A stretch of 64,000 nucleotides of DNA from Micrococcaceae bacterium Sec5.7 (GCA_039636785.1 CP144170.1:31401-95400), one strand, 5' to 3'. Shown: positions 25,825 to 34,811, counted from the first letter of the stretch. The notes: a model not told the origin generated them from the sequence alone. Made by a program: numbers and translations.

Positions 25825-26048
25825 CAGGCCACGCCCCTCTTCAACCGATGCGCTGCCTTGTTGCCGGATTCGAGCCGGGGTGAAGTCAGGTACTTCCGCA
25901 GCCGCTGCTGTGCCGTGGCATCAAACGGCTGGCTGTGCACCTCGGCAAGCCGCTTGGTCAACTCGCCATGGACGGCAAAAGAGGTCGCAACGTCCGTAAG
26001 ATCCGCTGCGTCTTCGTCCTCTGTGAAACTGCTCAATTCAGTAGTCAT
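25824..26048 (-). CDS. Small protein, first gene of the T4SS operon
   Basis: The 74-residue product is soluble, with an acidic N-terminus (SFTEDEDAADLTD) and a basic C-terminus (KAAHRLKRG). I know of no family. The ATG has GAAGGG upstream and lies 37 bases after the conserved promoter motif at 26086-26120. The frame continues upstream to 26111, but that would run into the promoter. It is coupled to the TcpC gene by a one-codon overlap. Confidence 0.65.
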   Translation of the reverse strand: MTTELSSFTEDEDAADLTDVATSFAVHGELTKRLAEVHSQPFDATAQQRLRKYLTSPRLESGNKAAHRLKRGVA

Positions 26049-26085
26049 GGTCGGCCCTTCGTCTCCTGGTTGGGGTGTGCTTACC

Positions 26086-26120
26086 AACAAGAGGGGCCCG
26101 CTTAAGGCCAAACCGGACAG
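26086..26120 (-). promoter_or_regulatory. Conserved gapped promoter motif, T4SS operon
   Basis: On the minus strand: CTGTCCGGTTT, 13 bases, CCCCTCTTGTT, then 37 bases to the first ATG of the T4SS operon. Identical boxes with the same 13-base gap occur at 41814-41848 and 56367-56401; a close copy is at 34740-34774. Box spacing and distance to the start codons fit -35 and -10 elements of one sigma factor class. Confidence 0.75.
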
Positions 26121-26344
26121 CTGCAGCGAACTTTTCTTTTTCCTTCACGCCCGGGCGTCCGGATCCCCGTGTTTACACCGAATTCCAGCCACAGCAAGGG
26201 CCATCACCGGACAAATTCCGGCCGGTGACATTGCCCCACCAAATGAATCAGCAAGCAGTCCAGCAAGGGGCAGTTTCCTTCTCTGGTCCTAGAGAACCGC
26301 GCACGCGAGAGGCGCGACATCCGGACCTACGAAGGAGACACCCA

Positions 26345-27100
26345 ATGCCTACCGCCGTATTCACCCAGCTCCCCTGGCACCCCAGCGTCGACTCCGTCGA
26401 AGCCACGTTCGCGGAGTACGCACCCCGGTCCCCCAAAGGCGCCTACCCGGCTCTTGGCAACGTCCCCCTCGAGGAGCTGCGGAAGTACTGGTGGGAGCCG
26501 ATCAGCGGAGAAAAGCGTGACGAAGTCATTCATGAGTTCCTGACGGCAGCGCAGGCCGGTGATGCGCTCGCCCAGCTGGCGCTGATCAAGCTCCTGGTGC
26601 CGAAAGCCATCAAAGTGGTTGCCAGCTCACGCCAGCTGCGTCTCTACTCCATGGACGATGCAATGGGCATCTACATCACCGCACTGTGGGAAGCGATTCT
26701 CACCCACCCGCTGGCCCGCAGGAAGTCCCTCATCTTCTCCCTCGCCATGGAAGCCCTGGGCATCGTCAACGGTCACGTCAAGAGCAGCCGGCGGCCCGTC
26801 GAATGCCCCCTGGAAGATTGGCACGATGCAGCCGCCGAACAGCAGCTGCAAAGCGCATCAAACCGCACAGAGGAAGACCTGGCCGAAGTTCTCGCCTGGT
26901 CACTGTCGGCAGGAGTGCTGACACGCGACGAAGTAGTTCTGCTCACCCGGTACTACCTGGCCGGAGACATCCCCAACTCAAGGCAGGACCTCATGGAAGA
27001 CCACGCTCTCAGCGCAGAAGCCCTGAGGAAAAAGGCGTCGCGGATCCGCAGCAAACTTGTCGAAGCCGTCCGGACAGAAATCACCGAAGCAGGCTGGTAA
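26345..27100 (+). CDS. Sigma-70-like regulatory factor
   Basis: From the ATG preceded by GAAGGAGA the product has 251 residues. The middle part (LLVPKAIKVVASSRQLRLYSMDDA, then ALWEAILTHPLARRKSLIFSLAMEALG, given as two blocks) resembles sigma region 2 of divergent actinobacterial sigma-like proteins. The C-terminal RDEVVLLTRYYLAGD ... ALSAEALRKKASRIRSKLVEAV resembles region 4 with its helix-turn-helix. It lacks the full housekeeping sigma pattern. It is divergent from the T4SS operon and beside one copy of a promoter motif found four times here, so it is the natural candidate to read that motif. Confidence 0.65.
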   Translation: MPTAVFTQLPWHPSVDSVEATFAEYAPRSPKGAYPALGNVPLEELRKYWWEPISGEKRDEVIHEFLTAAQAGDALAQLALIKLLVPKAIKVVASSRQLRLYSMDDAMGIYITALWEAILTHPLARRKSLIFSLAMEALGIVNGHVKSSRRPVECPLEDWHDAAAEQQLQSASNRTEEDLAEVLAWSLSAGVLTRDEVVLLTRYYLAGDIPNSRQDLMEDHALSAEALRKKASRIRSKLVEAVRTEITEAGW

Positions 27101-27179
27101 GCCACCGACTCCCCCACCACCAAAGACTGGCGTCACCGAGCCTCACCGCACGCCAGATCTGCCACCCGTTCCGGGAGAC

Positions 27180-27205
27180 GTACTACAGTAGTACACTGGG
27201 GTGTA
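27180..27205. promoter_or_regulatory. Overlapping palindromes before the VapBC-type pair
   Basis: GTACTAC-A-GTAGTAC is a perfect 7-bp inverted repeat. It overlaps TACAC-TGGG-GTGTA by three bases. Both lie 20-45 bases before the antitoxin GTG, where an autoregulated toxin-antitoxin promoter is expected. Confidence 0.7.
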
Positions 27206-27224
27206 TCAGAACGGAGGCCCTCGC

Positions 27225-27512
27225 GTGAGGATCAAGAAGAGCATTACGAGTCGGGAATTTAACCACTCCTCCAGCGAGATTCTTCGCCAGGTGCGGGAAG
27301 GTGACGTAATCCCCGTGACCTACGGCCGGGATGGCGCCGTTGTGGCCTACATCGTTCCGGCATCCACCTTGAGGAACCACGAAGCGGTAGAAGAGATTCA
27401 CCGCGCAGTCACTTCCCCCCGTTCAGCTGCCCGGGATGTGGTCATGGGATCCACGGTCAAAATCGACTCCACACACACGCTGGATGAGATGCGTGAAGGA
27501 GAACGCTACTAA
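27225..27512 (+). CDS. Phd/YefM-type antitoxin
   Basis: The 95-residue product begins with the Phd/YefM DNA-binding fold: ITSREFNHSSSEILRQVREGDVIPVTYGRDGAVVAYIVP, here the Arg/Asn-Ser helix followed by the turn ending in a Pro. The C-terminal half should wrap the toxin. The GTG is preferred over the upstream one at 27201 because ACGGAGG lies just before it and the upstream start falls in the operator. TAATG overlap couples it to the PIN toxin. Confidence 0.8.
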   Translation: MRIKKSITSREFNHSSSEILRQVREGDVIPVTYGRDGAVVAYIVPASTLRNHEAVEEIHRAVTSPRSAARDVVMGSTVKIDSTHTLDEMREGERY

Positions 27513-27943
27513 TGCCGCTCACCAGCGCTGGATGCTACATCGACACCTCTTCCCTTATCCGCCTCCTCACCCCACAGCACCCCTCCCGCCAGCCCCTCCT
27601 GGATTATCTGGACCAGGGCTCGCTTTGGGACCAGTTGTGCACCAGCAAGCTGACACACCTGGAGACCACTCGGGTAGCCATCAGGGATGGCAATAAGGCA
27701 CTGGCCAAAGATGTGGGCAGTTTTCTGAACGAGATCACGGTCATGCCCATCACGGATGACGTCCTCGAACGCGCCATGGAGATCCCTTTCCACATCAAGT
27801 CCCTTGACGCCATCCATGTTGCTTCCGCAGCAGCTGCGTCTGTGATCCTGACATCGGACAAGAACATGACGAGCGTCCTGCACCAACTCCAGCAGGATCC
27901 GAACTCGTCCGCCAGGTACCCCTTCCGGGCGGTCATCGGATAG
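27512..27943 (+). CDS. VapC-type PIN-domain toxin
   Basis: The 143-residue PIN ribonuclease has its acidic residues in order: YIDTSSLIRLL (first Asp), KLTHLETTRV (Glu), SLDAIHVASAA (Asp) and ILTSDKNM (last Asp). PIN toxins cleave tRNA or rRNA when not bound by antitoxin. Its ATG overlaps the antitoxin stop. The pair probably stabilises the plasmid, lying between the sigma-like gene and the ParA gene. Confidence 0.88.
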   Translation: MPLTSAGCYIDTSSLIRLLTPQHPSRQPLLDYLDQGSLWDQLCTSKLTHLETTRVAIRDGNKALAKDVGSFLNEITVMPITDDVLERAMEIPFHIKSLDAIHVASAAAASVILTSDKNMTSVLHQLQQDPNSSARYPFRAVIG

Positions 27944-28336
27944 ACCCCCTCCCTACCGTCCACCCGAGGCACCACTCCAACCACACACGCTTGGGGATGC
28001 TTCTGGTTAACCCTTGACGGCGCTGGGCACGGCCTTACTCTCACCCCTCTACGCATGAGCAATGTGCAGTCGCCATGTTGTGCATGCATAGACAAGATGC
28101 ATTCACCATGCGTTCACCATGCAGTCATTGTGCCTTCAAGATGTGTTGTGCATTCGTCACCAGCTCATTGGAGTTATCAAGTCGACATTTCGAGAATGCA
28201 TGTCCTCTGTATTCACCACACATTAGATACGCACTGCTTATGTTCTAGGTATTCCTTGTCCATATGCCCACTACATACTGCCAATATTGGCCATATACCT
28301 TGCCTGTACTTGCACAATATCTAGCAAGGGGGTAGT
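27944..28336. other. AT-rich non-coding region before the ParA/Tad operon
   Basis: This 393-bp gap is markedly poorer in GC than its neighbours and dense in CAT/ATG trinucleotides. It contains short tandem repeats (see the repeat entry) and should hold the promoter of the 13-kb Tad operon. The long open frame inside it (about 28055-28324) is His/Cys-rich without any domain and looks like a by-product of the repeats. Confidence 0.55.
28097..28220 (+). repeat. Degenerate 11-bp repeats, possible centromere-like site
   Basis: ATGCATTCACC, ATGCGTTCACC and ATGCAGTCATT stand head to tail at 28097-28129. Related words follow at about 28147 (TGTGCATTCGTCACC) and 28208 (TGTATTCACCACA). Tandem repeats directly upstream of a parA gene are typical of plasmid centromeres or ParA-operon operators. 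Confidence 0.5.
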
Positions 28337-29329
28337 GTGCGCGTTATGGACTCGACAACCAACTCTCTGATACCTCCTGCCAATACCGCACCTGCATCGA
28401 TCCTTACTGAGGATGACTTGTTCAGGTTGCGGCGCGTGATCGTTATAACCAACGGCAAGGGGGGAGTGGGTAAGACGTCCGTTACGACGAATATCGGCAC
28501 CCTGCTCGCTCAAGCCGATTACAAGGTCCTCATCGTCGATCTGGACTCCCAGGGCAACGTGGCCAACAACTTGGGCTTCGATGAAACTGACAAGGACGAC
28601 GGGGGAGCGGCTCTCCACTCCGCAGCCATCTACGGGAGGGCCCCGGAGCCAATCCGAGGGATCCGTGCCAATCTGGACGTCTTGCCCGGAGGCACATTCA
28701 CCGATCAGCTTATGGACGCTGTCCACGGCGATTCCCTTCGCGGCGGGAAGCTCAAAGGATGCGTCGCACGCGCCATCGCTAAGATCGCCCCGGAATACGA
28801 CATCATCCTCATCGACACGCCCCCCTCGTCAGCCGGGTACGTCTACGTCGAAGAGGCGATGCTCGCCTCCCGATGGATCCTTGCCCCCCTGCGGCCGGAA
28901 CCCAAGTCCATCAAGGGCCTGGAGAGCCTCGCAGACCGCATCTCCCGGGTCCAGTCCGTAAACCCCTACATCCAGCTGCTGGGCGTCATCCTCTTCGGCG
29001 TCCCCACAGGCGCGACACGGGTTGAGAAGCGCCCCCGCGACATCCTGGGCGAGAGGCTCGCCGGCATCGCCCCTACCTTCAGCGCAAAGATTCGGAACGT
29101 TGTCGCAGCCGATGCCGATGCCTCATTCCGCGGGGAGGCTGCGCACGAGCTCGCAGCAGAAGTCGCCAACCAGGGGCCCTTCTGGGAACGGCTGCGCAAC
29201 GGAAAGTCATCCGGGCCCACACTCGCCGGATCTGCCGGATCCCTCGCAGAGGACTACATGTCTCTCGCGACCGAAATCGTCGACCACATGAAGAGCCAGG
29301 AAGAAGCACTTGAAGCAGGAGCAAACTGA
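28337..29329 (+). CDS. ParA-family ATPase
   Basis: The 330-residue product has the deviant Walker A NGKGGVGKTSVTTNIGTLLA (about residues 38-57), VLIVDLDSQGNVANNLG and the Walker B YDIILIDTPPSSAG. ParA ATPases move plasmids or position large complexes; here it starts a Tad pilus cluster and is followed by a putative DNA-binding partner. It may therefore serve partition, pilus placement, or both. AAGGGGG lies before the GTG start; an in-frame ATG is nine bases further on. The leader before the P-loop is about 37 residues. Confidence 0.85.
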   Translation: MRVMDSTTNSLIPPANTAPASILTEDDLFRLRRVIVITNGKGGVGKTSVTTNIGTLLAQADYKVLIVDLDSQGNVANNLGFDETDKDDGGAALHSAAIYGRAPEPIRGIRANLDVLPGGTFTDQLMDAVHGDSLRGGKLKGCVARAIAKIAPEYDIILIDTPPSSAGYVYVEEAMLASRWILAPLRPEPKSIKGLESLADRISRVQSVNPYIQLLGVILFGVPTGATRVEKRPRDILGERLAGIAPTFSAKIRNVVAADADASFRGEAAHELAAEVANQGPFWERLRNGKSSGPTLAGSAGSLAEDYMSLATEIVDHMKSQEEALEAGAN

Positions 29330-29330
29330 C

Positions 29331-29984
29331 ATGGAGTCAAAGAAGAGCCTCAGCGCACTGGGCGGCCTCAAGCGCACAGCAGTACCTCCCTCAGCCAACC
29401 CTGCCGGAAGCGACCAGTCGGCAGATACTGAGCCCCAGCCCCAGCCGTTGCCAGCGGCACTCGTGCCGGCCGCTGCTCCCGCCTCGCAGCCCGCTATGCA
29501 GGCAATCGCACCGCAACTCAATCCAGCGGTCCAGCCCGCCCATTCCAGCCCGGCGGGGGAGCAGGAAAAGGCGCCCACAGAGGACCGCGGCGCCGCGGTT
29601 CCGGGCAACCTCACCATCCGAGGATCCAAGGTCCTGATCCAGGCGCTGGAGGCTCACAAGGAACGGACAAAGCTCTCGTTCCCCAACGTTCTCTTCAACG
29701 CCATCGATGCCACCATTGACGTTCTCCCCGGGCTCCTGGAGAGCAAACGTGTGGCCGTCCCTAAGGCGAACCTCTTCGGGCGCCCACAAACGGTGCAAGT
29801 AATCGAGGAAGACGCCTCCGAGAAACACAGCAAGGCCATGCGGATCGGCGGCCAGCACATGGATGTACTGAACCATCTCGCCAATGAGTACGCCGGCGGA
29901 AACCGCAACAGGCTGATCGTTACGGCGTTAAGCGAGTACCTCAAGGACGAAATCGAACAGATAACGAAGGGCCAGTCAAAATGA
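29331..29984 (+). CDS. ParB-like partner protein (putative DNA-binding)
   Basis: A 217-residue protein with a Pro/Ala-rich, disordered N-terminal 90 residues. The compact C-terminal half has an RHH-like helix pattern near its end (HMDVLNHLANEYAGGNRNRLIVTALSEYL). It begins one base after the parA stop and has GGAG upstream. Small RHH proteins often serve as centromere-binding partners of ParA. The family is not certain. Confidence 0.55.
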   Translation: MESKKSLSALGGLKRTAVPPSANPAGSDQSADTEPQPQPLPAALVPAAAPASQPAMQAIAPQLNPAVQPAHSSPAGEQEKAPTEDRGAAVPGNLTIRGSKVLIQALEAHKERTKLSFPNVLFNAIDATIDVLPGLLESKRVAVPKANLFGRPQTVQVIEEDASEKHSKAMRIGGQHMDVLNHLANEYAGGNRNRLIVTALSEYLKDEIEQITKGQSK

Positions 29985-30643
29985 GCGCGGCAACAGCGAC
30001 CGCTCAGGACACCGAGAAGCCTCGCAAGGCCCGCTCCCTGGCATCTCCTGTCCAGTCCAAGCCCCGGCTGCCCATCATCGGAGCTGCCATCGCACTCATC
30101 ATTGTGATGGCGCTCCTCTTCGTCTGGATCCTGCAGTCCCAGGGACGCAGCGAGACCGTCTTCGCAGTAAAGGGGGACATCGCCCGCGGCCACATATTCG
30201 AGGTGGACGATCTCACCGCCGTTCAAATCCCAGAAGGCGAACCGATCCCGCACTTCCTGACCACTCAGCAGGGTGACGTCATCGGCAAAACAGCCGTCGT
30301 GGATATCCCCGCAGGATCACTCGTTGTCCCTAAGGCCATCAGCTCAGGCGCCGGGCTTCCGGACGACCAGTCACTGGTTGGAATGTCACTGAACAATTCC
30401 CAGCTGCCGCCCTACCCGCTGACTAACGGCGACAAAGTCCGCATCGTCAGCACCCCGGCCAACCAGGCTGAGGTCCCCAGGGAAACACCCCAGGCTGTCA
30501 GCGCCTCCGTCGTCTCCACCGAAAAGGACACCGTTTCCGGGCAAACCCTGGTCGCTGTGATGGTCCCTAAAGCAGACGCCCCGATCCTTGCAGCCAAAGC
30601 CGCCACCGGACGCGTTGCCCTGATCCTGGACGGGGATAAGTAG
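29981..30643 (+). CDS. SAF-domain pilus assembly protein (CpaB/RcpC-like)
   Basis: The 220-residue product has a cytoplasmic N-terminus, one membrane helix (about residues 31-51) and an SAF domain outside: VKGDIARGHIFEVDDLTAVQIPEG ... VDIPAGSLVVPKAI. CpaB/RcpC proteins support the outer part of Flp pilus machines. It overlaps the upstream gene by ATGA and lies in the usual Tad order before the CpaE-like and CpaF-like genes. Confidence 0.75.
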   Translation: MSAATATAQDTEKPRKARSLASPVQSKPRLPIIGAAIALIIVMALLFVWILQSQGRSETVFAVKGDIARGHIFEVDDLTAVQIPEGEPIPHFLTTQQGDVIGKTAVVDIPAGSLVVPKAISSGAGLPDDQSLVGMSLNNSQLPPYPLTNGDKVRIVSTPANQAEVPRETPQAVSASVVSTEKDTVSGQTLVAVMVPKADAPILAAKAATGRVALILDGDK

Positions 30644-30645
30644 CG

Positions 30646-31476
30646 ATGGCCACCACGCTCATGTTCAGCGTCTGCGGATCCCCGGGCATCACCACCGCGG
30701 CCGTCGCAGCAACCCGACGCTGGTACCGAAACTCAATCCTCCTGGAAGCCGATACCTCACGGGCCTCGGCTGTCCTGTCCGGTTACCTCAAGGGAACGGT
30801 CACTGGAAAAAAGAGCCTCATCAACCTCGCTGTTGCCGCGGCCCAGGCCGGCCACATTGACTACAACGACATGTGGGCCCAGCTGCACCCCCTGGACAGC
30901 GACAACGTCCAGGACGCCCAGCAGTGGGTACTGCCCGGGCTCATGGACCCCAAAAGTGCGCCCTCGCTCGATCACCTCTGGGGCGATGTTATCTCCGGAG
31001 CAGATACATTCGAATCCGCCGGAACCGATGTCATCATCGACGCCGGGCGCTGGAATGTCGGGGACGTCCGATCTGCGCTGATGCGCTCAGCTGACGCCGT
31101 CGTACTTGTCGCCCGTCCCACCATGCCCGACGCCTTCGCTGTCCGCTCCCGCCTTGAAGATATCCGGGCAACCTTGGGGGATATCGGCCACAGCGATCAC
31201 CTGTCGATCCTCACCGTGGAAAAGCCCGGCACCGAATACCCTCCGACTAAAGTCGCTTCCAGTCTCGGCCTGAGGCTCATCGGCTCGCTCCCCTGGGATG
31301 ACAAGTGCGCGTCAGTATTCAGCGACGGCGCACACATCACCAACAGCGGCAGGTTCGAGAAAAGGCCCTATATCAAGGCCGTCGACTCTCTGGTAGAGAC
31401 ACTGCATCAGGACCTTGACCGTCGAAGGAGCCTGCTGAACGAGGCCCTGGACAACGAAGTGGAGGAGCTCTCGTGA
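30646..31476 (+). CDS. TadZ/CpaE-like protein
   Basis: The 276-residue product has a MinD/ParA fold but a weakened P-loop, VCGSPGITTAAVAATRRW, without the usual Lys before Thr. The Walker B-like strand is TDVIIDAGRWNVGD. TadZ proteins with altered P-loops place the pilus machine in the cell. It follows the SAF gene by two bases and overlaps the TadA gene by GTGA. Confidence 0.7.
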   Translation: MATTLMFSVCGSPGITTAAVAATRRWYRNSILLEADTSRASAVLSGYLKGTVTGKKSLINLAVAAAQAGHIDYNDMWAQLHPLDSDNVQDAQQWVLPGLMDPKSAPSLDHLWGDVISGADTFESAGTDVIIDAGRWNVGDVRSALMRSADAVVLVARPTMPDAFAVRSRLEDIRATLGDIGHSDHLSILTVEKPGTEYPPTKVASSLGLRLIGSLPWDDKCASVFSDGAHITNSGRFEKRPYIKAVDSLVETLHQDLDRRRSLLNEALDNEVEELS

Positions 31477-32993
31477 CCACCAGTCCGGAAAACCTCGACA
31501 TTTTCAAAGACCTTCCGCTTGCCGACTCGACCGCGCCGGCCCACCCTGCAGCCGGACATCTTGCAGCTGCAGCACGCCGGGACACCGGCCGCCGCCGGAT
31601 TGCCGCAGTTCCTGACCAAGGCACCCCAGCCCGGCCTGTTGAGGCAGAGCCTCAGGAAGCTCCCCGGCCCAGGGCAGCGGAATCGGCAGACCTCGAACCT
31701 GCCAGCGACTGGACCCTCATCGAAAGACTCGCTGTCGAGATCTCCGAGATCCGACAGACACGGGACGAAACCCCGGAGAACAAGGACGAAATCGGCCGGG
31801 CCATCATCGCCGGTGTCCTCGCTTCCCTGGATGAGTCACGCGTCCGTGATGGAATCCCGCGCCTCACCCAAAGCCAGCACCAGGCGCTGCAGGTCGTCCT
31901 GTTCAACCAGGCATACCGAATGGGCGCGGTGCAACCGTTGCTGGATGATCCCACGATCGAGAACATCCATATCAATGGTTTCGACCGGGTCATCGTTCGC
32001 CGCTCCAACGGCTCCGATGAATGGCATCCGGCCATAGCGTCCAGCGACGAAGCTCTTATCGAAATGATCCAGACCTGGTGTGAGGAACGGGGGGAGGGCG
32101 CACGGGAGTTTAATGCCCAGAATCCCAGGCTCTCCATGATGCTGCCCTCCGGGGACCGTCTCCAGGCTGCGCACCCGCCGATCGCACCCCGTCCGACTCT
32201 CACCATCCGTTGCCACCGCATCAAAAAGATCACCCTGGACGATCTTGTGACCCAGTACGGAATGCTCTCCCAGGCCGCGGCCGACTTCCTCTCAGCCTGC
32301 GTCAAAGCCAAGATGTCCATCGTCGTGTCCGGCCACCCAGGCGCCGGCAAGACGACATTCGTCCGCGCTTTGTGCGCCAGCATGGGTCCATGGGAACCGG
32401 TCATCACCATCGAAACCGAGCGGGAGCTGCACCTCAGCGAAGACCAGCACTACAACCTCAAGTCCCTGGAAGCACGTCCGGGCCAGGGCGAGCGGGATCC
32501 GCGAACCGGGGAAAGCATTGGTGGGGTTTCGCTGCGTGAACTGGTCGCAGACTCTCTTCGCTTCGACGCCCAACGCATCATCGTTGGAGAACTCCGCGAC
32601 GACGAGACGGAAGCGGTGTTCGGCGTCTTCGCCGGCGCGGCAGGATCCATGACCACCATCCACGCGAAGACCGCCAAAGACGCCATCGCCAAGCTGGCCG
32701 ACCTGCAGCAGAAGCGGATCGGCACGTCCCCGGCTTTCGCCTACCGACAGATCCAGGACCATATCCAGATCATCGTCCAGCTCTCCCGATTCTCCGGACC
32801 AGGCCAAAAGCGCCACGTCACGGAAATCGCTGAAGTACAGCCCGGCGGCGACGGGGAAGCGCCCATCGCCAGCCTGATCTTCAAATCCCGCACCCGTGGC
32901 GGGGACGCAGTATTCCAGGAACTGCCTCGCGATGACATGCTCTGGGAGCTGGAACAGCATGGATACGACGTCGAACAGTTGAGGGCCGGCTGA
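31473..32993 (+). CDS. tadA: TadA/CpaF-family secretion ATPase
   Basis: The 506-residue product is a type II/IV secretion ATPase of the CpaF group. It has IENIHINGFDRVIVRRSNG in the N-terminal domain, the Walker A SGHPGAGKTTFVRAL (about residue 287) and TIETERELHL (Asp-box region). MTTIHAKTAKDAIAKLADL is the His-box. It powers assembly of the Flp-type pilus. The first 80 residues are disordered and Pro/Ala-rich. It overlaps the CpaE-like gene and is followed at one base by TadB. Confidence 0.92.
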   Translation: MTTSPENLDIFKDLPLADSTAPAHPAAGHLAAAARRDTGRRRIAAVPDQGTPARPVEAEPQEAPRPRAAESADLEPASDWTLIERLAVEISEIRQTRDETPENKDEIGRAIIAGVLASLDESRVRDGIPRLTQSQHQALQVVLFNQAYRMGAVQPLLDDPTIENIHINGFDRVIVRRSNGSDEWHPAIASSDEALIEMIQTWCEERGEGAREFNAQNPRLSMMLPSGDRLQAAHPPIAPRPTLTIRCHRIKKITLDDLVTQYGMLSQAAADFLSACVKAKMSIVVSGHPGAGKTTFVRALCASMGPWEPVITIETERELHLSEDQHYNLKSLEARPGQGERDPRTGESIGGVSLRELVADSLRFDAQRIIVGELRDDETEAVFGVFAGAAGSMTTIHAKTAKDAIAKLADLQQKRIGTSPAFAYRQIQDHIQIIVQLSRFSGPGQKRHVTEIAEVQPGGDGEAPIASLIFKSRTRGGDAVFQELPRDDMLWELEQHGYDVEQLRAG

Positions 32994-32994
32994 G

Positions 32995-33867
32995 ATGAAC
33001 ACCATCCTGGCCATACTCTGCGCCCTTGGCACCGGCTTCGGCATCCTGTGGATCATCCTCGAATTCACCAGGACACCGGGGCAATCCCGGCCAACCAGCA
33101 ACCGGCTCTCGCCATGGGCCCGCCTGCGGCAACGCCTCGGTCCAGGACAGGCTCTGGCCCTGGTCCTGGGGATCGCCGGCGGACTGCTGCTTTTTGCCCG
33201 CACCGGCTGGCTCGTCACACTCGTTGCCGTGCCGGCTGCAGCGCTGCTCCTCCCGCCGCTGTTCAGCACCTCAAAACAGATCAAGGAAATTGCCCAGCTC
33301 GAAGCTCTCGAATCCTGGGCCAGGTCCCTGTCCGGGCTCCTGGGGACAGGATCGACCACCCTGACCGGAGCAGTTGTCAGCAGCCTGCCCAATGCGCCTG
33401 AAGCCATCCGGCCACAGCTGAACAACCTCGTTGTCAGGCTCAATTCCCGCTGGTCCCACAAGAGGGCCTTCAAAGCCCTCGCAAACGAGCTGAATGACCC
33501 CACCGCCGACCTGCTGGCCGCACACCTGATCCTTGCTTCCAAGATCAAAGTTTCGGGCCTCCAGGACGCCCTGGACGACCTCGCCCAAACCATCTTTGAA
33601 GAGATCAGGCAGCGCCGGGAGATCGACGCCGCCCGGGAAACGAACAGGACCACGGCCAAGTGGGTGACCATCTTCACCGTAGGGGCCATGGTAGCTGCGG
33701 CTACTTTCCTCGCGGACTTCTTCTCCGTCTACCAAACACCCATCGGCCAGGGCATCCTCACCCTCATCATCGGCGCCTACGCCGTTGCCCTGAAATGGAT
33801 GCACTCACTGACCAAACCGGATCTGCCGCCGCGGATCCTCGTTGACTCGGAAGGAGCCCGGGCATGA
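32995..33867 (+). CDS. tadB: TadB-like inner-membrane platform protein
   Basis: The 290-residue product has two membrane helices near the N-terminus, a cytoplasmic T2SSF domain (LEALESWARSLSGLLGTGSTTLTGAV ... EIRQRREIDAARETNRTTAKW) and two C-terminal helices. This is the TadB layout, a platform for the CpaF-type ATPase. The stop overlaps the TadC ATG. Confidence 0.85.
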   Translation: MNTILAILCALGTGFGILWIILEFTRTPGQSRPTSNRLSPWARLRQRLGPGQALALVLGIAGGLLLFARTGWLVTLVAVPAAALLLPPLFSTSKQIKEIAQLEALESWARSLSGLLGTGSTTLTGAVVSSLPNAPEAIRPQLNNLVVRLNSRWSHKRAFKALANELNDPTADLLAAHLILASKIKVSGLQDALDDLAQTIFEEIRQRREIDAARETNRTTAKWVTIFTVGAMVAAATFLADFFSVYQTPIGQGILTLIIGAYAVALKWMHSLTKPDLPPRILVDSEGARA

Positions 33868-34739
33868 TCTGGACAACCCTCATTATCGGAGGCACCGTCG
33901 GCCTCGCCCTGGTTTGGATAGTCGCTGAACTCTCCCCCCGCCACCCCAAACTTTCCGCTGCGCTGGAGAACCTGGGAACAGTCGAGGTCGACACCAGCAA
34001 AGCTGATTTCCGGGCTCAACTCGGACGCCTCATGCAACGTGGAGTCCTTTCCAAATTCGGCGTCAACAAAAAAGACCTGGCCCTCGTTGGAGCAACCTCC
34101 GAACAGCACTCAGCCAACCAGGCCCTTATGGGAATCATGGGCCTGGTGATACCGCCGGCATTTGGCACCGTGTTCGTCCTGATCCTGGGGCTGCCGGCAC
34201 CCATCCTCATTTTCTCCCTGCCCGTAAGCCTGGGCCTAGCCGTACTGCTCATGTGGGCAACAAACCTCACCATCACCCAGAAAGCGGCCGAAGCGCGCCA
34301 GGAATTCGCCAGGGCAGTGGCAACCTACATCGAACTCGTAGCGGCCGAACGCAAACGTGCCACGGCGGCCACCATCGCCCTGGAACATGCAGCCGACGTC
34401 GCAGACTCCTGGGTGTTCGTCCGGATCCGCCAGGAACTCCAGCTCGCCCGATACAAAGGCCAGCGGCCCTGGGATGCGCTGAAGCAGTTCTCCAAGGAAA
34501 TCGGTGTCCCCGAGCTATCAGACCTGGCCGACATCATGCGCCTGGCCGGAGCCGAAGGCGCCAGCGTCTACGAACCGCTGCGCGCGCGCGGAAAAGGCCT
34601 GCGGGTCCAGCTTCTCAACGAAGCCCGTTCCAGGGCCAACGCAGACTCGGAACGCATCACCATGCCAATGGCCCTGATGGGCCTGATCTTCATCGCACTC
34701 ATCGCCACCCCACCACTGTTTAAACTAATCACTAGTTGA
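33864..34739 (+). CDS. tadC: TadC-like inner-membrane platform protein
   Basis: The 291-residue product repeats the TadB layout: N-terminal and central helices, a T2SSF domain (QEFARAVATYIELVAAERKR ... LADIMRLAGAEGASVYEPL, RSRANADSERITMP) and a final membrane helix. It pairs with TadB in the pilus platform. The pilin gene follows after 72 bases that carry their own promoter motif. Confidence 0.85.
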   Translation: MIWTTLIIGGTVGLALVWIVAELSPRHPKLSAALENLGTVEVDTSKADFRAQLGRLMQRGVLSKFGVNKKDLALVGATSEQHSANQALMGIMGLVIPPAFGTVFVLILGLPAPILIFSLPVSLGLAVLLMWATNLTITQKAAEARQEFARAVATYIELVAAERKRATAATIALEHAADVADSWVFVRIRQELQLARYKGQRPWDALKQFSKEIGVPELSDLADIMRLAGAEGASVYEPLRARGKGLRVQLLNEARSRANADSERITMPMALMGLIFIALIATPPLFKLITS

Positions 34740-34774
34740 ATGTCCGGAATCGGCCATTCACGGCACCTCTTGTT
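34740..34774 (+). promoter_or_regulatory. Conserved gapped promoter motif, Flp pilin gene
   Basis: ATGTCCGGAAT, 13 bases, CACCTCTTGTT, then 37 bases to the pilin ATG. The -10-like box differs from the other three copies by one base and the -35-like box keeps TGTCCGG. Gap and distance to the start are the same as for the other copies. Confidence 0.65.
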
Positions 34775-34811
34775 GGTGTACGGGGGTAACCATCAAACAA
34801 AGGAAAGACAA

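Noticed and set aside
28097..28129. Head-to-tail repeats considered as a CRISPR array
   Set aside because: Units are only 11 bases with no spacers and no cas genes are nearby.
28055..28324. 89-codon His/Cys-rich frame before parA
   Set aside because: It is produced by the CAT-rich repeats, has no ribosome binding site and no domain; the region reads better as regulatory or centromeric DNA.
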